Position numbers and translations under genes: made by a program. A DNA stretch of 64,000 bases from Sinohyriopsis cumingii. Lineage: Eukaryota; Mollusca; Bivalvia; Unionida; Unionidae. The stretch covers positions 947,501 to 1,011,500 of the forward strand of contig JAPYKE020000270.1 of the NCBI GenBank assembly GCA_028554795.2, in the 5' to 3' direction. Below, piece after piece: positions 24,401 through 33,278 of the stretch (position 1 is the stretch's first letter; every line of letters begins with the position of its first letter). The notes beneath the pieces are model-generated. The model did no database searches and was not told where the DNA came from. It saw only the letters and a list, made by a program, of their open reading frames with translations.

Positions 24401-25690
24401 TGTTATTTCAAGTGCAATGGGAGTACAGGTTGCTGAGAGTATTCCCAAATGTTAAAAACACATTTTGGTGGAACATTGAAGTGTGTCATGACCAGATAAG
24501 CATTTTTTTTATCTCATCTAATTAATGCGCTTGCACTTGTTGTTCAGAGAGCTTTTTCACATGCTGTAATGTCTCCTTATTGAATTACTGAAGTCGTTCA
24601 TTCCATGCAAAATCTATCAACTGTTGATACGAACAAACTCTGCAATAAAGAAACATTTTAAATAATTTTAGTTCATGAGCAACCAGGAAAATCAAAGTCT
24701 CATTTTTATATTTCATCGGAATCGAACATTAAACAATCTATTTTTGTCACTTAGATATTTTTCTTTCTATGCATGTGCTACTAACATAATGACTGCAGTA
24801 AATATTCGGACCTTCAAAACATTCACCTGTTTTTTGGGGGGTTTGTTTTGGATTTTTGTATTACAATTAGTAGAAAATGTGGTGATTATGTATGCAAATA
24901 ACCAATAATTACATGTAAACATACATTTCATTGTCTTGCATTTTTTCTGACAAATATTAAAATTTCACAAAAATAAGTATTAGTCACATTTCCATCTAAA
25001 ATAACAATTTTTTTTCCAGGTTGAATTAAATCCATTATGTGTTTATTTCTACATGAAATAAGCAAGCAAAACTAATTAAAATAATTAAATGGAAATATAT
25101 GGTTAATCTGAATAACAACCCTGTGTACTTTTAATCATTATTCACTTAAAATAAAAAATATGCTACATATAATATATGAAAGATGCCACAATAAAAAAAA
25201 ATCCGCCAGATCTATCGCTACCTGTAATTGATGGGTATATGGTCCAATAAGATAACGTTAGAATGGAGTTACATCCTCTTTTCTTTAAAGCTTCACTCAG
25301 TTTCAATCTGTTTTAGTATCAGATGTTCACTGTCTTATGTGACAATCTGAGAGCGACCACTTAATAGTCATGTTCTGGTGACCTGTGTTATTACCATAAT
25401 CGCTAATTTTATCATCGAATCAGAGGAATTCAAATTCTTCGCGTTTGGGAGAATGAGCGGTTTGGAAGAAGAGCATCAATGTGTGCCGAATGATTTGATT
25501 CCTATTGTGATTTTTGGAAACGGCATTTCCAATGGATAATACAAAGGTCACCAGAACATGACACTTATGCGGTCGCTGTAAGACCTTCACATAAGACAGT
25601 AGAGATACGATTTTAATCAGATTGCTCACTTAATAGCATTATCATCCATTGTATAAGGGAAACAAGCAGCGTGGGCAAGCATATTCCAGT
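21480..25690. repeat. Duplicated segment, copy A2 (partner at 52690-57240)
   Basis: Shared landmarks in order with 52690-57240: CAGGTGGCCTATG / CAGGTAGGCTATG at the left; TTGTGCAATATTCC; CATTTTCCAGCATT / ATTTTCCAGCATT; the sequence around CAGTCAGCATCTCATTGTG; TTCTCGGTGTGTGTTACC followed by GATACTAGTGATGTTATCAT; ATGGCGGTCAGATA-like block; GACATTTxGAA; GAATGGAGTTxCATCCTCTTTT; and the inverted repeat near the right end. Divergence is substantial and no long reading frame is shared, so most conserved content is non-coding by eye. The partner copy carries a SINE (53767-54070) and a second SINE fragment (57240-57405) that this copy lacks. Confidence 0.8.
25298..25630. repeat. Inverted repeat with about 85-bp arms
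   Basis: Left arm 25298-25384 and right arm 25545-25630 are imperfect reverse complements; the best stretches are CATGTTCTGGTGACCT with its complement AGGTCACCAGAACATG, and CACTGTCTTATGTGA with TCACATAAGACAGT. The 160-base spacer has a smaller self-complementary part. A diverged form with the same arms is kept at 56917-57215. It could be a fold-back/MITE-like element or the template of a long hairpin RNA. Confidence 0.75.
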
Positions 25691-26493
25691 TATATCCCTT
25701 AATTATAACCTAATACGCGTTTTCGTGAGAACTGTATAGATACGGAACGTTGTCACATAATTGTACCAGCAGAACTGGGTCTGTGCAGATCAGTTTGAAT
25801 AATGGATAGGAGCAGGAGTTTATGCGGTGTGTGTTAATCAATAGTAATATTATATTAGAAGTTTTAATAAAATTTGGTATAGACGTAAAAGCAATTATAA
25901 CATAATCATCTCTTAACACTGTTGCGACAACAGCTATCACATTTTTTACGTTTTAAGAATATCATCTTTCTGTTTTTAATAATATTTTCACTCCTTCTCT
26001 CATCCTGCTGCATCCGATATGTACAACAGGCCCTCTCAGGCGTCCAACCTGTTATAAGGACCTGTTCTTTGATAACTATATCTACTTATTTAGTTTGTAA
26101 TTGGCACGTATGGCAACAATGTGTTTAGGTCACTTATGGCCAATTAATACAAGGGTATAAGACAATTGTTTTTAATCGATGAAACGAATACATACGTCTG
26201 TATCCTGACGATGACTGGTTATATTTATAAGCAGTCCATAGCAAGAAACTTCTTCCAAGCCGTTGGCCGGATGAAAGAATTTTTAAGACAATGGTTTTAA
26301 TGTGATAAATGTCGAATATTTTTAAAAACCAAAAGGGACATATGATCACGAATTATATTTGATCCGATTTGTTGTAAAATTCCCGACCATCAAGAACTGC
26401 CCCGAAAATTTAACGTTTGGCCACCTCCCGCTTAGTCTCTACACATAATCAGATCGTTTAAGAATTCTATACAATGGCTGATATATACATATA
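25691..26493. other. No assigned gene; possible decayed minus-strand coding
   Basis: Short minus-strand frames (for example near 26180-26300, with FHPANGLEEVSCYGLL) have coding-like composition and lie just downstream, in the minus direction, of the virus-like remnants at 26494-27204. I cannot assign them to a family. Confidence 0.35.
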
Positions 26494-26646
26494 TCACCTA
26501 GATGCTATTGATATAGCGAGGAAAATGCCATGGATGACATTATGTCATGGATGCGCTTTATGATCAATAATTTTAATAGGACCTCCTCTCGATTTATTCG
26601 GCGATTCATATTTAATCACTCCGGTTAACGTTTTTACTACCATTGG
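26494..26646 (-). pseudogene. Unassigned virus-like ORF remnant
   Basis: A minus-strand frame of about 50 codons with one internal TGA, containing KSRGGPIKIIDHKAHP and then VIHGIFLAISIAS. It lies six bases beyond the stop of the next minus-strand remnant (26652-27204) and in the same orientation, as in a polycistronic viral cluster. A 15-base palindrome, ATGACATTATGTCAT, lies inside it near 26533-26547. Family unknown. Confidence 0.35.
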
Positions 26647-26651
26647 AAATT

Positions 26652-27204
26652 TTAATTTACATAATAACTCTGCAACATTGTAGCTCCGGTATCCTTGACG
26701 AATTCAGCCCACTTCGCTATTTTTTCGTGTCGCTGATCAGTCAGACCATTTCCACGTTTGGCATTTGTAAAATATTCCATTACTCGTTCGGCTACACAGT
26801 TCAACTTAGAAATCTCATTTGTGCAAGATCATTAATGTTGGGTTTATCTGAAAAAATTCCATAAATAACCGCGGTTACAGGATATGCTCGCGAGTAATAT
26901 GGTTTGTCAATACCACTCAGCGTACCTGGCTTGGAATTGTTACTTAACACAACAGTTTTTCCACCAGCAAGGACAGGGTCATGTTTGTCACGGATAATTC
27001 ACGTATCGGAATCTTCTGCTATATAATAAACTTTATTCTGAAAAAAAAAATTCTGATTATCAACGAGGTAATTGATAATCGTTTTCGCTCGTATGTCGTT
27101 CATTGTAGCATCAATAACTTCGTCGTCGCGTATAATTTTAAATGTCGACCGAATCTTGAAGCTTTCCAAGGCTGGACTATTAACAATCTCTCAAACTCAT
27201 CCAT
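26652..27204 (-). pseudogene. Unknown virus-like protein, about 184 codons, frameshifted
   Basis: The minus strand reads from ATG 27204 as MDEFERLL, then PWKASRFGRHLKLYATTK, breaks near 27120 (frame change), continues with NDIRAKTIINYLVDNQ, has a TGA near 27005, then reads PGTLSGIDKPYYSRAYPVTA and, after another frame change near 26830, NCVAERVMEYFTNAKRGNGL and FVKDTGATMLQSYYV to a TAA at 26652-26654. The long coding-like stretches in successive frames show one ancestral protein. I recognise no domain; it is not a polymerase, ATPase or integrase that I can identify. It is divergent from the zinc-ribbon-like ORF at 27248, with a 43-base gap that could have held a bidirectional promoter. Confidence 0.45.
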
Positions 27205-27247
27205 GTTATAATTAAGATAAACATTTAAAAGAAAAATATTATATACA

Positions 27248-27563
27248 ATGAATCAGTGTAAATGGCTTCAGGTAGGATTTGCAACTCCTTTTAACAAATC
27301 GTGCGTAAATGAATTTTGTGAACAACATTCGCCAAGTGTGAGGAAGAGCAGTCTTGGTCCACAACCGTGTTTAAGATGTGGTGTCGGAGTTAGAGGTAAA
27401 ACAGAGCTGTCGCAGCTGTACGCGCGTTGTAGTGGTAAACTGTATAGAGAGTGAAAACGTTATTATGACAACAAAAAATAACACCTATGATTCTGTCAAG
27501 GTCATCAATAAGGTTATAAGAACTCCTGAAGTCTACAAAGCAAGATTTGAAGATAAGTCATAA
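27248..27563 (+). pseudogene. Small cysteine-rich (zinc-ribbon-like) protein, frameshifted
   Basis: From ATG 27248 the frame has CVNEFCEQH, then GPQPCLRCGVGVRGKTEL; the overlapping frame continues with SCRSC and runs to a stop at 27561-27563. Two CxxC knuckles (one on each side of a frame change near 27400) preceded by a C-x4-C-x2-H group suggest a zinc-binding fold. Small proteins of this kind with an RCGVGVxGKTQLC pattern accompany virus-like elements in other marine invertebrates as far as I recall. The next ORF in the same direction is an HNH nuclease remnant; before the SINE inserted, the two were about 25 bases apart. DNA or RNA binding is inferred only. Confidence 0.45.
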
Positions 27564-27591
27564 TTTAGACAAATAATATTACATATAAATG

Positions 27592-27917
27592 AACCGTTCC
27601 GGTGGCCTAGTGGTTAGAGCGTCCGTCTCGGATGCGGGAGGTCGTGGGTTCGATCCCCGGCCGAGTCATACCAAAGACTTACAAAAACGGTACTAACAGC
27701 TGCCTCGCTTGGCGCTCAGCATTAAGAGGTTAGTGTTAGGACTGGTCGGCCCGGTGTCAGGATAATGTGACTGGGTGGGACATCATGCTACATGTCTGCG
27801 GCATGATACCCCAGTGCTAGACATCACTATAAGCTGCCACATTGCAGACATGGTAGAGATATGACTGAAAAATTGTTAAAGCTACGTTAAAAATCCAAAT
27901 CACACACACACACACAC
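27592..27917 (+). mobile_element. Full-length tRNA-derived SINE (family 1) with target-site duplication
   Basis: A tRNA-like head carries a box A (TGGCCTAGTGG, 27603-27613) and box B (GGTTCGATCCC, 27647-27657) for RNA polymerase III. A unique body follows, with TAGTGTTAGGACTGGTCGGC, TGTGACTGGGTGGGACATCA and CATTGCAGACAT blocks, then a tail TTAAAGCTACGTTAAAAATC and a (CA)n end. A perfect 13-base target duplication, TTACATATAAATG, flanks it at 27579-27591 and 27918-27930. The right-hand copy contains the ATG of the HNH ORF, so insertion happened exactly at that gene start. Other copies: 44677, 48200, 53767, 62511 and the fragment at 5904. Confidence 0.93.
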
Positions 27918-27927
27918 TTACATATAA

Positions 27928-28373
27928 ATGGATCAAAATGAATTTTTCAGACATCCTATCATTAAGAATAATGAAGCATCTAGTGATGGTACAATTAGAC
28001 ATTGTTGGATGAAGAAACCAGTTGGTTTTGTCATTAATAATGGTTATCTCATGTTTAGTGTTGGGAGCAGGAATTATATCTGTCATCGATTCACATACGA
28101 ATGTTTTTGGGGTGATCAAAGATGGTCGATTGTATTGACGCGGATCCTCAGAACAATTCTTTATCCAATTTGAGAGTTGTCACGCAAAGTCAGCATTGTA
28201 AATCCAGTAATACTGGCTGTAATGATAATAGCGCCAAAGCAATTGTATCCATAAATTCAGAGACTGGCGTGGAGAGGATATTTCAGTCATTGAATGCAGC
28301 AGGTAAATATTTTCATATTTGTACGCAATCAGTACGCAGAGTCGCAGAAAATATATATAAATCCGTATTCTAA
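27928..28373 (+). pseudogene. HNH endonuclease-like gene, frameshifted
   Basis: ATG 27928 opens a frame with PIIKNNEASSDGTIRHCW, then ICHRFTYECFWG in the position of the HRxVYEC(F/W) part of HNH_3-type homing nucleases. The reading then changes frame twice (near 28111 and near 28127) and continues as DCIDADPQNNSLSNLRVVT with HCKSSN, matching the DHIDxDPxNNxLxNLxxVT core. The usual DH of the HNH core is DC here, so a metal-site histidine is lost. The end has SINSETGVERIFQSLNAAG and VAENIYKS, like the NUMOD DNA-binding tail of such nucleases. Once a viral or selfish nuclease; now inactive. Its start codon lies in the right target duplication of the SINE at 27592. Confidence 0.75.
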
Positions 28374-29239
28374 AAAAATATAAACAAAAAATTATTTTCC
28401 ATTATTATTAGATCGGTAGGTATGCCGTTATATTCATGTAATTTCTTTTCTGTTGTTGTTATTCAACATCATTAAAATACGAGATTTCAGTATTATTTAA
28501 GGGAGATACATCCGCTTGGGATTCGTCTTGCAATTAGTTACCTCCCTTTTGACCATGTCAGAAAGAATAATACAAACTTGTAATTACTTACGAATATTTT
28601 ACATAAGACAGACAGGTAAATAAATATTTTTTCTGGTTGATTCTCTCTCTTGTATAGCAGTTGAGAATCCGTAGTATTGTAATCGTAGTTCGATGAAACA
28701 TTCAGCGTTTGCCGAGAATGGCTTACGTAAAGAGAATCGGTTATTTCCCCAGGTTCTATATCAAGGAATATCAGTACGGTACGTGTAAGGCTAAATAAAA
28801 AATAATATTTTCTTTTTAAGAAACAATATTTTTTGTTTTATTAAATTCGTTCGGTTTCCTAGTTCATCTGTATTTCTTCCCAATTAGTGTGTTCAGAACT
28901 AAAGTTCAGTTGTATTTTGCAATCCAACTGGGAAAATGTTAGCGTTTAAATATATAATAATTTTTTAAAACATATACCAGTAGATTGGAACATAGTGCAG
29001 TGGTAGCGTGGCTAATTCTCGTTCTCGATGCTTTGAGTTCAAATCCAGTGACCTTCATATTGTCGATGTGGGCGATATTTCGCGATTTTATATATAAATG
29101 AGTATCCACCCCAAGCTCGTAACTCAACAGAAAATAGTGACACACTCCCCACGTCGTCACCACGGCGTGGTGCTATTTTTGCATCCCCGGTGTTGATTTC
29201 AAGGGGGAGTGTGCAAAAATCTATTGAATGTAGAGAAGG
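28374..29239. other. No gene; small palindromes and a tRNA-like segment
   Basis: At 28499-28552 AAGGGAGATA and TTACCTCCCTT form a short inverted repeat; AAGGGAGRTAAC is a motif I recall as frequent in molluscan repeats. At 29158-29172 CACCACG-G-CGTGGTG forms a hairpin, and CACACTCCCC near 29142 pairs with GGGGGAGTGTG near 29203. The tRNA-like part is listed separately. Confidence 0.5.
28986..29060 (+). mobile_element. tRNA-like segment, possible SINE head (family 3) or tRNA pseudogene
   Basis: ATAGTGCAGTGGTAGCG resembles a box A of the tRNA-Gly/Glu type and GAGTTCAAATCC resembles a box B about 33 bases later. The acceptor ends do not pair well, so a working tRNA is unlikely. The following 150 bases, with palindromes up to 29213, may be its body. 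Confidence 0.4.
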
Positions 29240-29595
29240 CGTCCGTCCTTAGAATTACGTTAATTAAGTTATGTGTTGTGCCGTCCTCAAAAACGTGTCC
29301 TCGTGGAAATGCCATTCTTAGAATTAAGTTCTCCAAACACACTCTCGTGGGCCTGCCATTCTTCGAATTATGTTCTCCAAGCACGCCCGCGTAGTCCTGC
29401 CATTCTTAATATTATGTTCTCCAAACATGCCGTCGTGGGCCATTCTTAGAATTAAGTTATGTGTTGTATCGTCCTCAGAAACACGCCCTCGAGGGCCTGC
29501 CATTCATAAAATTAAGTTCTCCAAACACGCCCTCGTGGGCCTGCCATTCTTTGAATTAAGTTCTCCAAATACGCCCTCGAAGCCCTGCTTCAAAA
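29240..29595. repeat. 44-bp minisatellite, about seven diverged units
   Basis: Units share GCCATTCTTAGAATTAAGTT, CTCCAAACACGCCCTCGTGG and GCCT. Two units carry a longer insert (TGTGTTGT-x-CGTCCTCA), giving a higher-order pattern. Each unit contains two short self-complementary parts: TTCTTAGAA-like and GCCCTCGTGGGC. Confidence 0.9.
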
Positions 29596-29608
29596 CAAAA
29601 CTTTTCTT

Positions 29609-29635
29609 ATATATATATATATATATATATATATA
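29609..29635. repeat. (AT)n microsatellite
   Basis: Thirteen AT units, directly after the minisatellite and just before the next ORF start. Confidence 0.95.
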
Positions 29636-29641
29636 CTGTAT

Positions 29642-29911
29642 AATGAATGACGAAAACAATATTAATAATGTAATTTCTGCTATTAAAAAATTAGAACACG
29701 ACGGTATAAATATATCTGATGAATTAAATTAAATTAAATCCTTAAAAAATTAGTTCTGATTTTTAAACATTGCAGAAAAAAAGACGACTGAGCTTATGTG
29801 CTTCCATCTCAATACAGATTTGTAAAACGAATTCAGACAGCTATGTTTCAGTCATTAGCTGCAGTAAAAGATGATCAAGTAAAGGAATTTCTCTCTCTCT
29901 CTTTCTCTCTG

Positions 29912-29966
<55 letters not shown>

Positions 29967-30157
29967 CAATCGAAAACATTAGCTCAGAATTATCTCGTGA
30001 ATGTGTAGCAAAGAAGATAATTAAAACTAATGTGAGGCAAAGAAAATTCAGTCGAACAAAACGAAAGTTCGATTCATTTGTAAAATTAAAAGCGAAAGTA
30101 CTTTGCCAGGTTTTCAGTAATATACAAATTTCTGATTGCACTGACAGATATCAGTAA
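29642..30157 (+). pseudogene. Small ORF pair interrupted by an in-frame (CT)n expansion
   Basis: ATG 29642 opens a 29-codon frame (NDENNINNVISAIKKLEHDG) ending near 29731. A second frame, 29798-30157, encodes SQYRFVKRIQTAMFQSLAAV, then a Ser-Leu run of about 25 residues translated from the (CT)n at 29889-29963, then RAIENISSELSRECVAKK and a basic tail with TKRKFDSFVKLKAK. The coding-like parts either side of the CT tract stay in frame. They could be halves of one basic helical protein from the neighbouring virus-like cluster, but I recognise no family. The 29798 start is TTG/CTG-type context rather than a clear ATG, so the real start is uncertain. Confidence 0.35.
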
Positions 30158-30545
30158 AATATTATATTTTTTCATTGAAAATTGTTGGATTTGCATGATT
30201 TTAACTACCTATATACCCTTCAATGTTGAGAAATCAGTCGATGCACACGATTTTGACTACATACATACCCTTCAACGTTGAGAAATCAGCCTGGTTTTGA
30301 GTATAAAAATCTTAATATTTTTGTACTGACAGATTTCAGTAAAATATTATTTATTTATTTTTTCTGTTTTTTTTATACTGAAATGTTAGATTTGCATGAT
30401 TTTAACTACATAAACACCCATCAAAGTTGAGAAATCAGTCGATGCACACGATTTTGACTATCAAATACCCATCAAAATTAACAAATCAGTCGATTTGCAT
30501 GATTTTGACTACCTAAATACCCTTCAACGTTCAGAAAAACGCCTG
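30137..30545. repeat. Two-level tandem repeat
   Basis: A unit of about 50 bases (GCACACGATTTTGACTAC, ATACCCTTCAACGTTGAG, AAATCAGTCG) occurs about five times. The block is itself part of a roughly 200-bp duplication: each half begins ACTGACAGATxTCAGTAAAA followed by TATTAT and a T-rich run. Confidence 0.85.
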
Positions 30546-30736
30546 ATTTTTACGATTTCACAAGTAAATTAATATTTACAGTCCCATTCATCAAATCCAG
30601 CAAGTGGTCGGACTAGTCAGTTAGTTTGAAATTTATTCTTGATAATAGACGATTATGACATGATAGATAGACCGGATTGATCGGTTCTTGTACAATCAGA
30701 AATCCTGATGGTTCTTTTGGTGTGAACGACTAAAGA

Positions 30737-31480
30737 ATAAATCCTTGCTGCGCTTGATTGACATTGTTGTGACCGTGCTGTAACTTCCTTCAATTACATC
30801 ACACACAAGATTGACAACGGCCACCTGGGTTATATTTACTATTTCCGGGGATGCATGTCGTCCTTGCCCTTGTGGATTATTGTTGTATCGGAGAATAGTT
30901 GGTAACGGTAGTGATTCCCCGTATCGTGTAATTATTTCAGAAAAGAACTCATCGATGATTTTGTGGGTGGATTTTTTAAAATTCGGTTTCGTTATACAAG
31001 GGAGATTTATAATTTGGTAGATCAGCTTCTGTTATATAGTATTTGTTAAGAAATTGTTGTTTGTGGTCTATCCGTTTTGCACAAATTGTTGCCCGAATTA
31101 CTCGCTGGTTAATATATTCCATGTCGGATACAAGTTGATCAATATTTCTACTTGTTAAATGATTTCGCTGCAATATCAAAAAGATGATCTTGGAAGTGTT
31201 GCTGTAGTCGATCTAGTTGTGTTTTATGTTCTTGATTAATGATTTCAAGATATTTGATAATTTGATCTAGGCGAATAAAATTAGAAAAACGTCCAGCTAC
31301 GGGTAGTACATAATCAAAATACCACATCATATGGTCGAATCTAAAATCACTACCCAACGTTGAAGTTTTTATGTTAATAAAGTGTTGTTTGTACGATGGT
31401 GTAACATCGTGGTATGAATGTTTGTTTGTTTTATAATCAGACTGTTTGAGTTCAGGTGGTATCGGTTTCTAAGGTGGAGG
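30737..31480 (-). pseudogene. Helical ORF remnant joined to a jelly-roll-like C-terminal block
   Basis: Minus-strand frames, with changes near 31165 and 31150, read YHDVTPSYKQHFINIKTSTL, then LGSDFRFDHMMWYFDYVLPV, YLEIINQEHKTQLDRLQQHF (heptad-like, coiled coil), DHKQQFLNKYYITEADLPNY and KKSTHKIIDEFFSEIITRYG. This matches block by block the ORF at 31965-32567, so the two are tandem paralogues. The same frame then goes on without a stop into SPEIVNITQVAVVNLVCDVI with EGSYSTVTTM, which looks like the C-terminal part of the jelly-roll-type protein whose N-terminal half lies at 31496-31945. Thus a second copy of the helical ORF seems to have been inserted into, or recombined with, the jelly-roll gene. 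Functions unknown. Confidence 0.45.
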
Positions 31481-31495
31481 AATTTCAGGCCATCT

Positions 31496-31945
31496 TTACA
31501 CTTTTCTGGTCGAACTCTGATATATATCCACGGCGTAGTCGGGGGAGTTTATCTCGATTGCAGATGACTTCGTTGGTTCATGAGTGGTTATTGCTATTTT
31601 GGATTCTTTTCCAGTGATATTTTTTATTCTACGCGCTAATTCCTCATTGATTCCTTCGATTTCATAGCACCCAGTTGGTATTCCAACAACGTTTCAGTCG
31701 GGTATACCATCTAGTTTATTTTTATTTGCAAATACAAACGAATTATTCGCTGGTAATCCAAGAAATTATTTTGATCTGATATTTGGCCAGCTGTGGTATC
31801 CTCGCAACAGTGCCAGCGCAATCTCGCTTACAGGAATCGCAGTTGTAAAATTAATACAGAATTCAGGCTTGGTTGAGATTACTCTTATCATCGTGGTTTT
31901 TGGCGGAGTTGTATTTGTGGCTATCTCTTGAAGTTGTTCTGTCAT
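31496..31945 (-). pseudogene. N-terminal part of a jelly-roll-like virion protein
   Basis: From ATG 31945 a single minus frame runs about 150 codons with two internal stops (TAA near 31768, TGA near 31702) to a TAA at 31496-31498. It reads TTMIRVISTKPEFCINFTTA, IALALLRGYHSWPNIRSK, FVFANKNKLDGIP, VGIPTGCYEIEGINEELARR and INSPDYAVDIYQS. The layout (a strand with F-x-I-x-F, a YxSWPNI block, GCYEIEGINEEL, then a VDI strand) recalls a class of uncharacterised, penton- or spike-like jelly-roll proteins of invertebrate virus-like elements, in which GAYEIxxINxEI and a later VNIxxVxxILVxCDIxxGSY block are constant. The latter block is found separated, at 30780-30860. Role in the virion is inferred. 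Confidence 0.45.
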
Positions 31946-31964
31946 TATTTATATTTTTCTTTTT

Positions 31965-32567
31965 TTAAATGGTGTTTTCTCTCCATTGTTCAAGTACTTT
32001 AGGAAAGAACTCATCAATGTTATCGTTGGTGGATTTTCTTAACTCGGTTGTGTTCTACCCGGGAAGTTTAAAATTTGGTAGTTCAGCTTCTGTTATCAAA
32101 TACGCTTTTAAAAATCGTTGTTTGTGGTCTATCTTTCAGTATTAATTATTGCTTGAATTGCTCGATGGTTAATATATTCCATGTCGGATACGAGTTGATT
32201 TAATATTTCAATTATTCTAATGACTTCGCTGCGATCAGAAATATCTTCCTGAAAGCACTGCCGTAGTCATTGTATTTGTACTTTATGTTCTTGATTAATT
32301 CGTGTAAAGAAACCAATAATTTCACTTAGGATAGTGATAACAAGATAAGATTCATCGGATTGTTTATAAAAACGCTAAAAAAATACGAAAATTGCTGTAG
32401 AATTCACAATCACTATCCGACGTTGCATTTTCTATATCGAGTAATCGTCGTTTGTAATACGGGTTAGCATCGTGGTATGATTGATTGTCCGTGATAAAAA
32501 CAGACCGTTTAGGTTCCGGCGTTTCAGACTCTTCCACGTGGTCAGAGGAGTTTATCTTGATGACCAA
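31965..32567 (-). pseudogene. Helical ORF of unknown function (upstream paralogue)
   Basis: Minus-strand reading from near 32567 gives MVIKINSSDHVEESETPEPK, SYHDANPYYKRRLLDIENAT, then several frame changes and stops between 32380 and 32160, then DHKQRFLKAYLITEAELPNF and KSTNDNIDEFFPKVLEQW, ending at TAA 31965-31967. The jelly-roll ORF starts 20 bases further on. The same blocks recur in 30940-31480. The middle part is strongly decayed here and better kept in the second copy. No domain recognised; Glu/Lys/Leu-rich composition suggests helices. Confidence 0.45.
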
Positions 32568-32577
32568 AGTACCAAAT

Positions 32578-33075
32578 TCAGGCTTGTTGAAGCTTACTGA
32601 TCTTGTTTATTTTTTCTTCTTTTAAATGGTGGTTTATTACTTCATCGTATATCTTAACCATTAACCCGAATTCGGAATCTGATACTTTATCGTCGCTGAG
32701 GCTTGATGATAACAACGAAGATAATTTCGAATATGCGCCCGTGGCTGTTTTTAATTTTACAACTGCGTCGTTCAGTTTTGTGCTCGTGCACGTAGATATC
32801 TTTTTCGAGATAATATTAAAAACATCTGCGATTGCAGCCGATGATGAAACGCATATTGTTACTGTTATTGCAGTTGTTACTGGTGTCAGCGCTGATAATA
32901 CTACCCTGGTGGACGCAACTACCGCGGATACCGAATAAACTATAGCGTCCAGCGTGATTACACGCCGCTTGTATTTTTTTACTCTTGTTGTATACTGGTC
33001 AATAATGGTTTTTAACTCTGACTGCCATTCGCGTACCTGATATTATCTTTGAACATTTAATGTTGCTGTTGACAT
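32578..33075 (-). pseudogene. Hydrophobic two-segment protein with one early stop
   Basis: ATG 33075 starts a minus frame of 166 codons broken only by TAA at 33043-33045 (codon 11). After that it is open for 154 codons: REWQSELKTIIDQYTTRVKK (amphipathic), then two hydrophobic stretches, AIVYSVSAVVASTRVVLSAL and AITVTICVSSSAAIADVFNI, then a Lys-rich helix with SKKISTCTSTKLNDAVVKLK, and a tail SLSDDKVSDSEFGLMVKIYD. The pattern, a helix, two membrane-like stretches, a K-x-K helix and a final S-(D/E)EF acidic motif, recurs in hypothetical proteins of cnidarians and molluscs as I recall, and is loosely like two-transmembrane SLATT-type proteins. Such a protein could act on membranes; this is inference. 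The next ORF downstream begins 11 bases after its stop. Confidence 0.5.
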
Positions 33076-33278
33076 TATTATTTTACGCAGTAACCAACTG
33101 AGGTGTTTCATCTACAAATTCTAGACACCACCAGTAAGATGTTGCGCTTAATTTCTTATCAGCTGCTTCCAGTATAAATGTTTCTTCGGTTCGGCTATTT
33201 CATATGATAGACATAACCCCGGAAAACGTATCAGTTGAATTCCGCCAGGGATACGTTGTTTATAATAACATGGTTGGT

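Noticed and set aside
26494..27204. Integrase or ATPase of a Maverick-type element
   Set aside because: No DDE, zinc-binding HHCC, Walker A or Walker B motif could be found in any frame.
27603..27660. Possible tRNA gene
   Set aside because: It has boxes A and B but belongs to a SINE with body, tail and target duplication, present in several copies.
29240..29595. CRISPR-like array
   Set aside because: The units are contiguous 44-bp repeats that differ by point changes; there are no unique spacers, and the DNA is eukaryotic.
30811..31020. 69-codon plus-strand ORF
   Set aside because: Shadow of the minus-strand coding remnant, which has matching blocks in a paralogue.
32603..32938. 111-codon plus-strand ORF rich in Val, Thr and Ala
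   Set aside because: Shadow of the minus-strand hydrophobic protein at 32578-33075.
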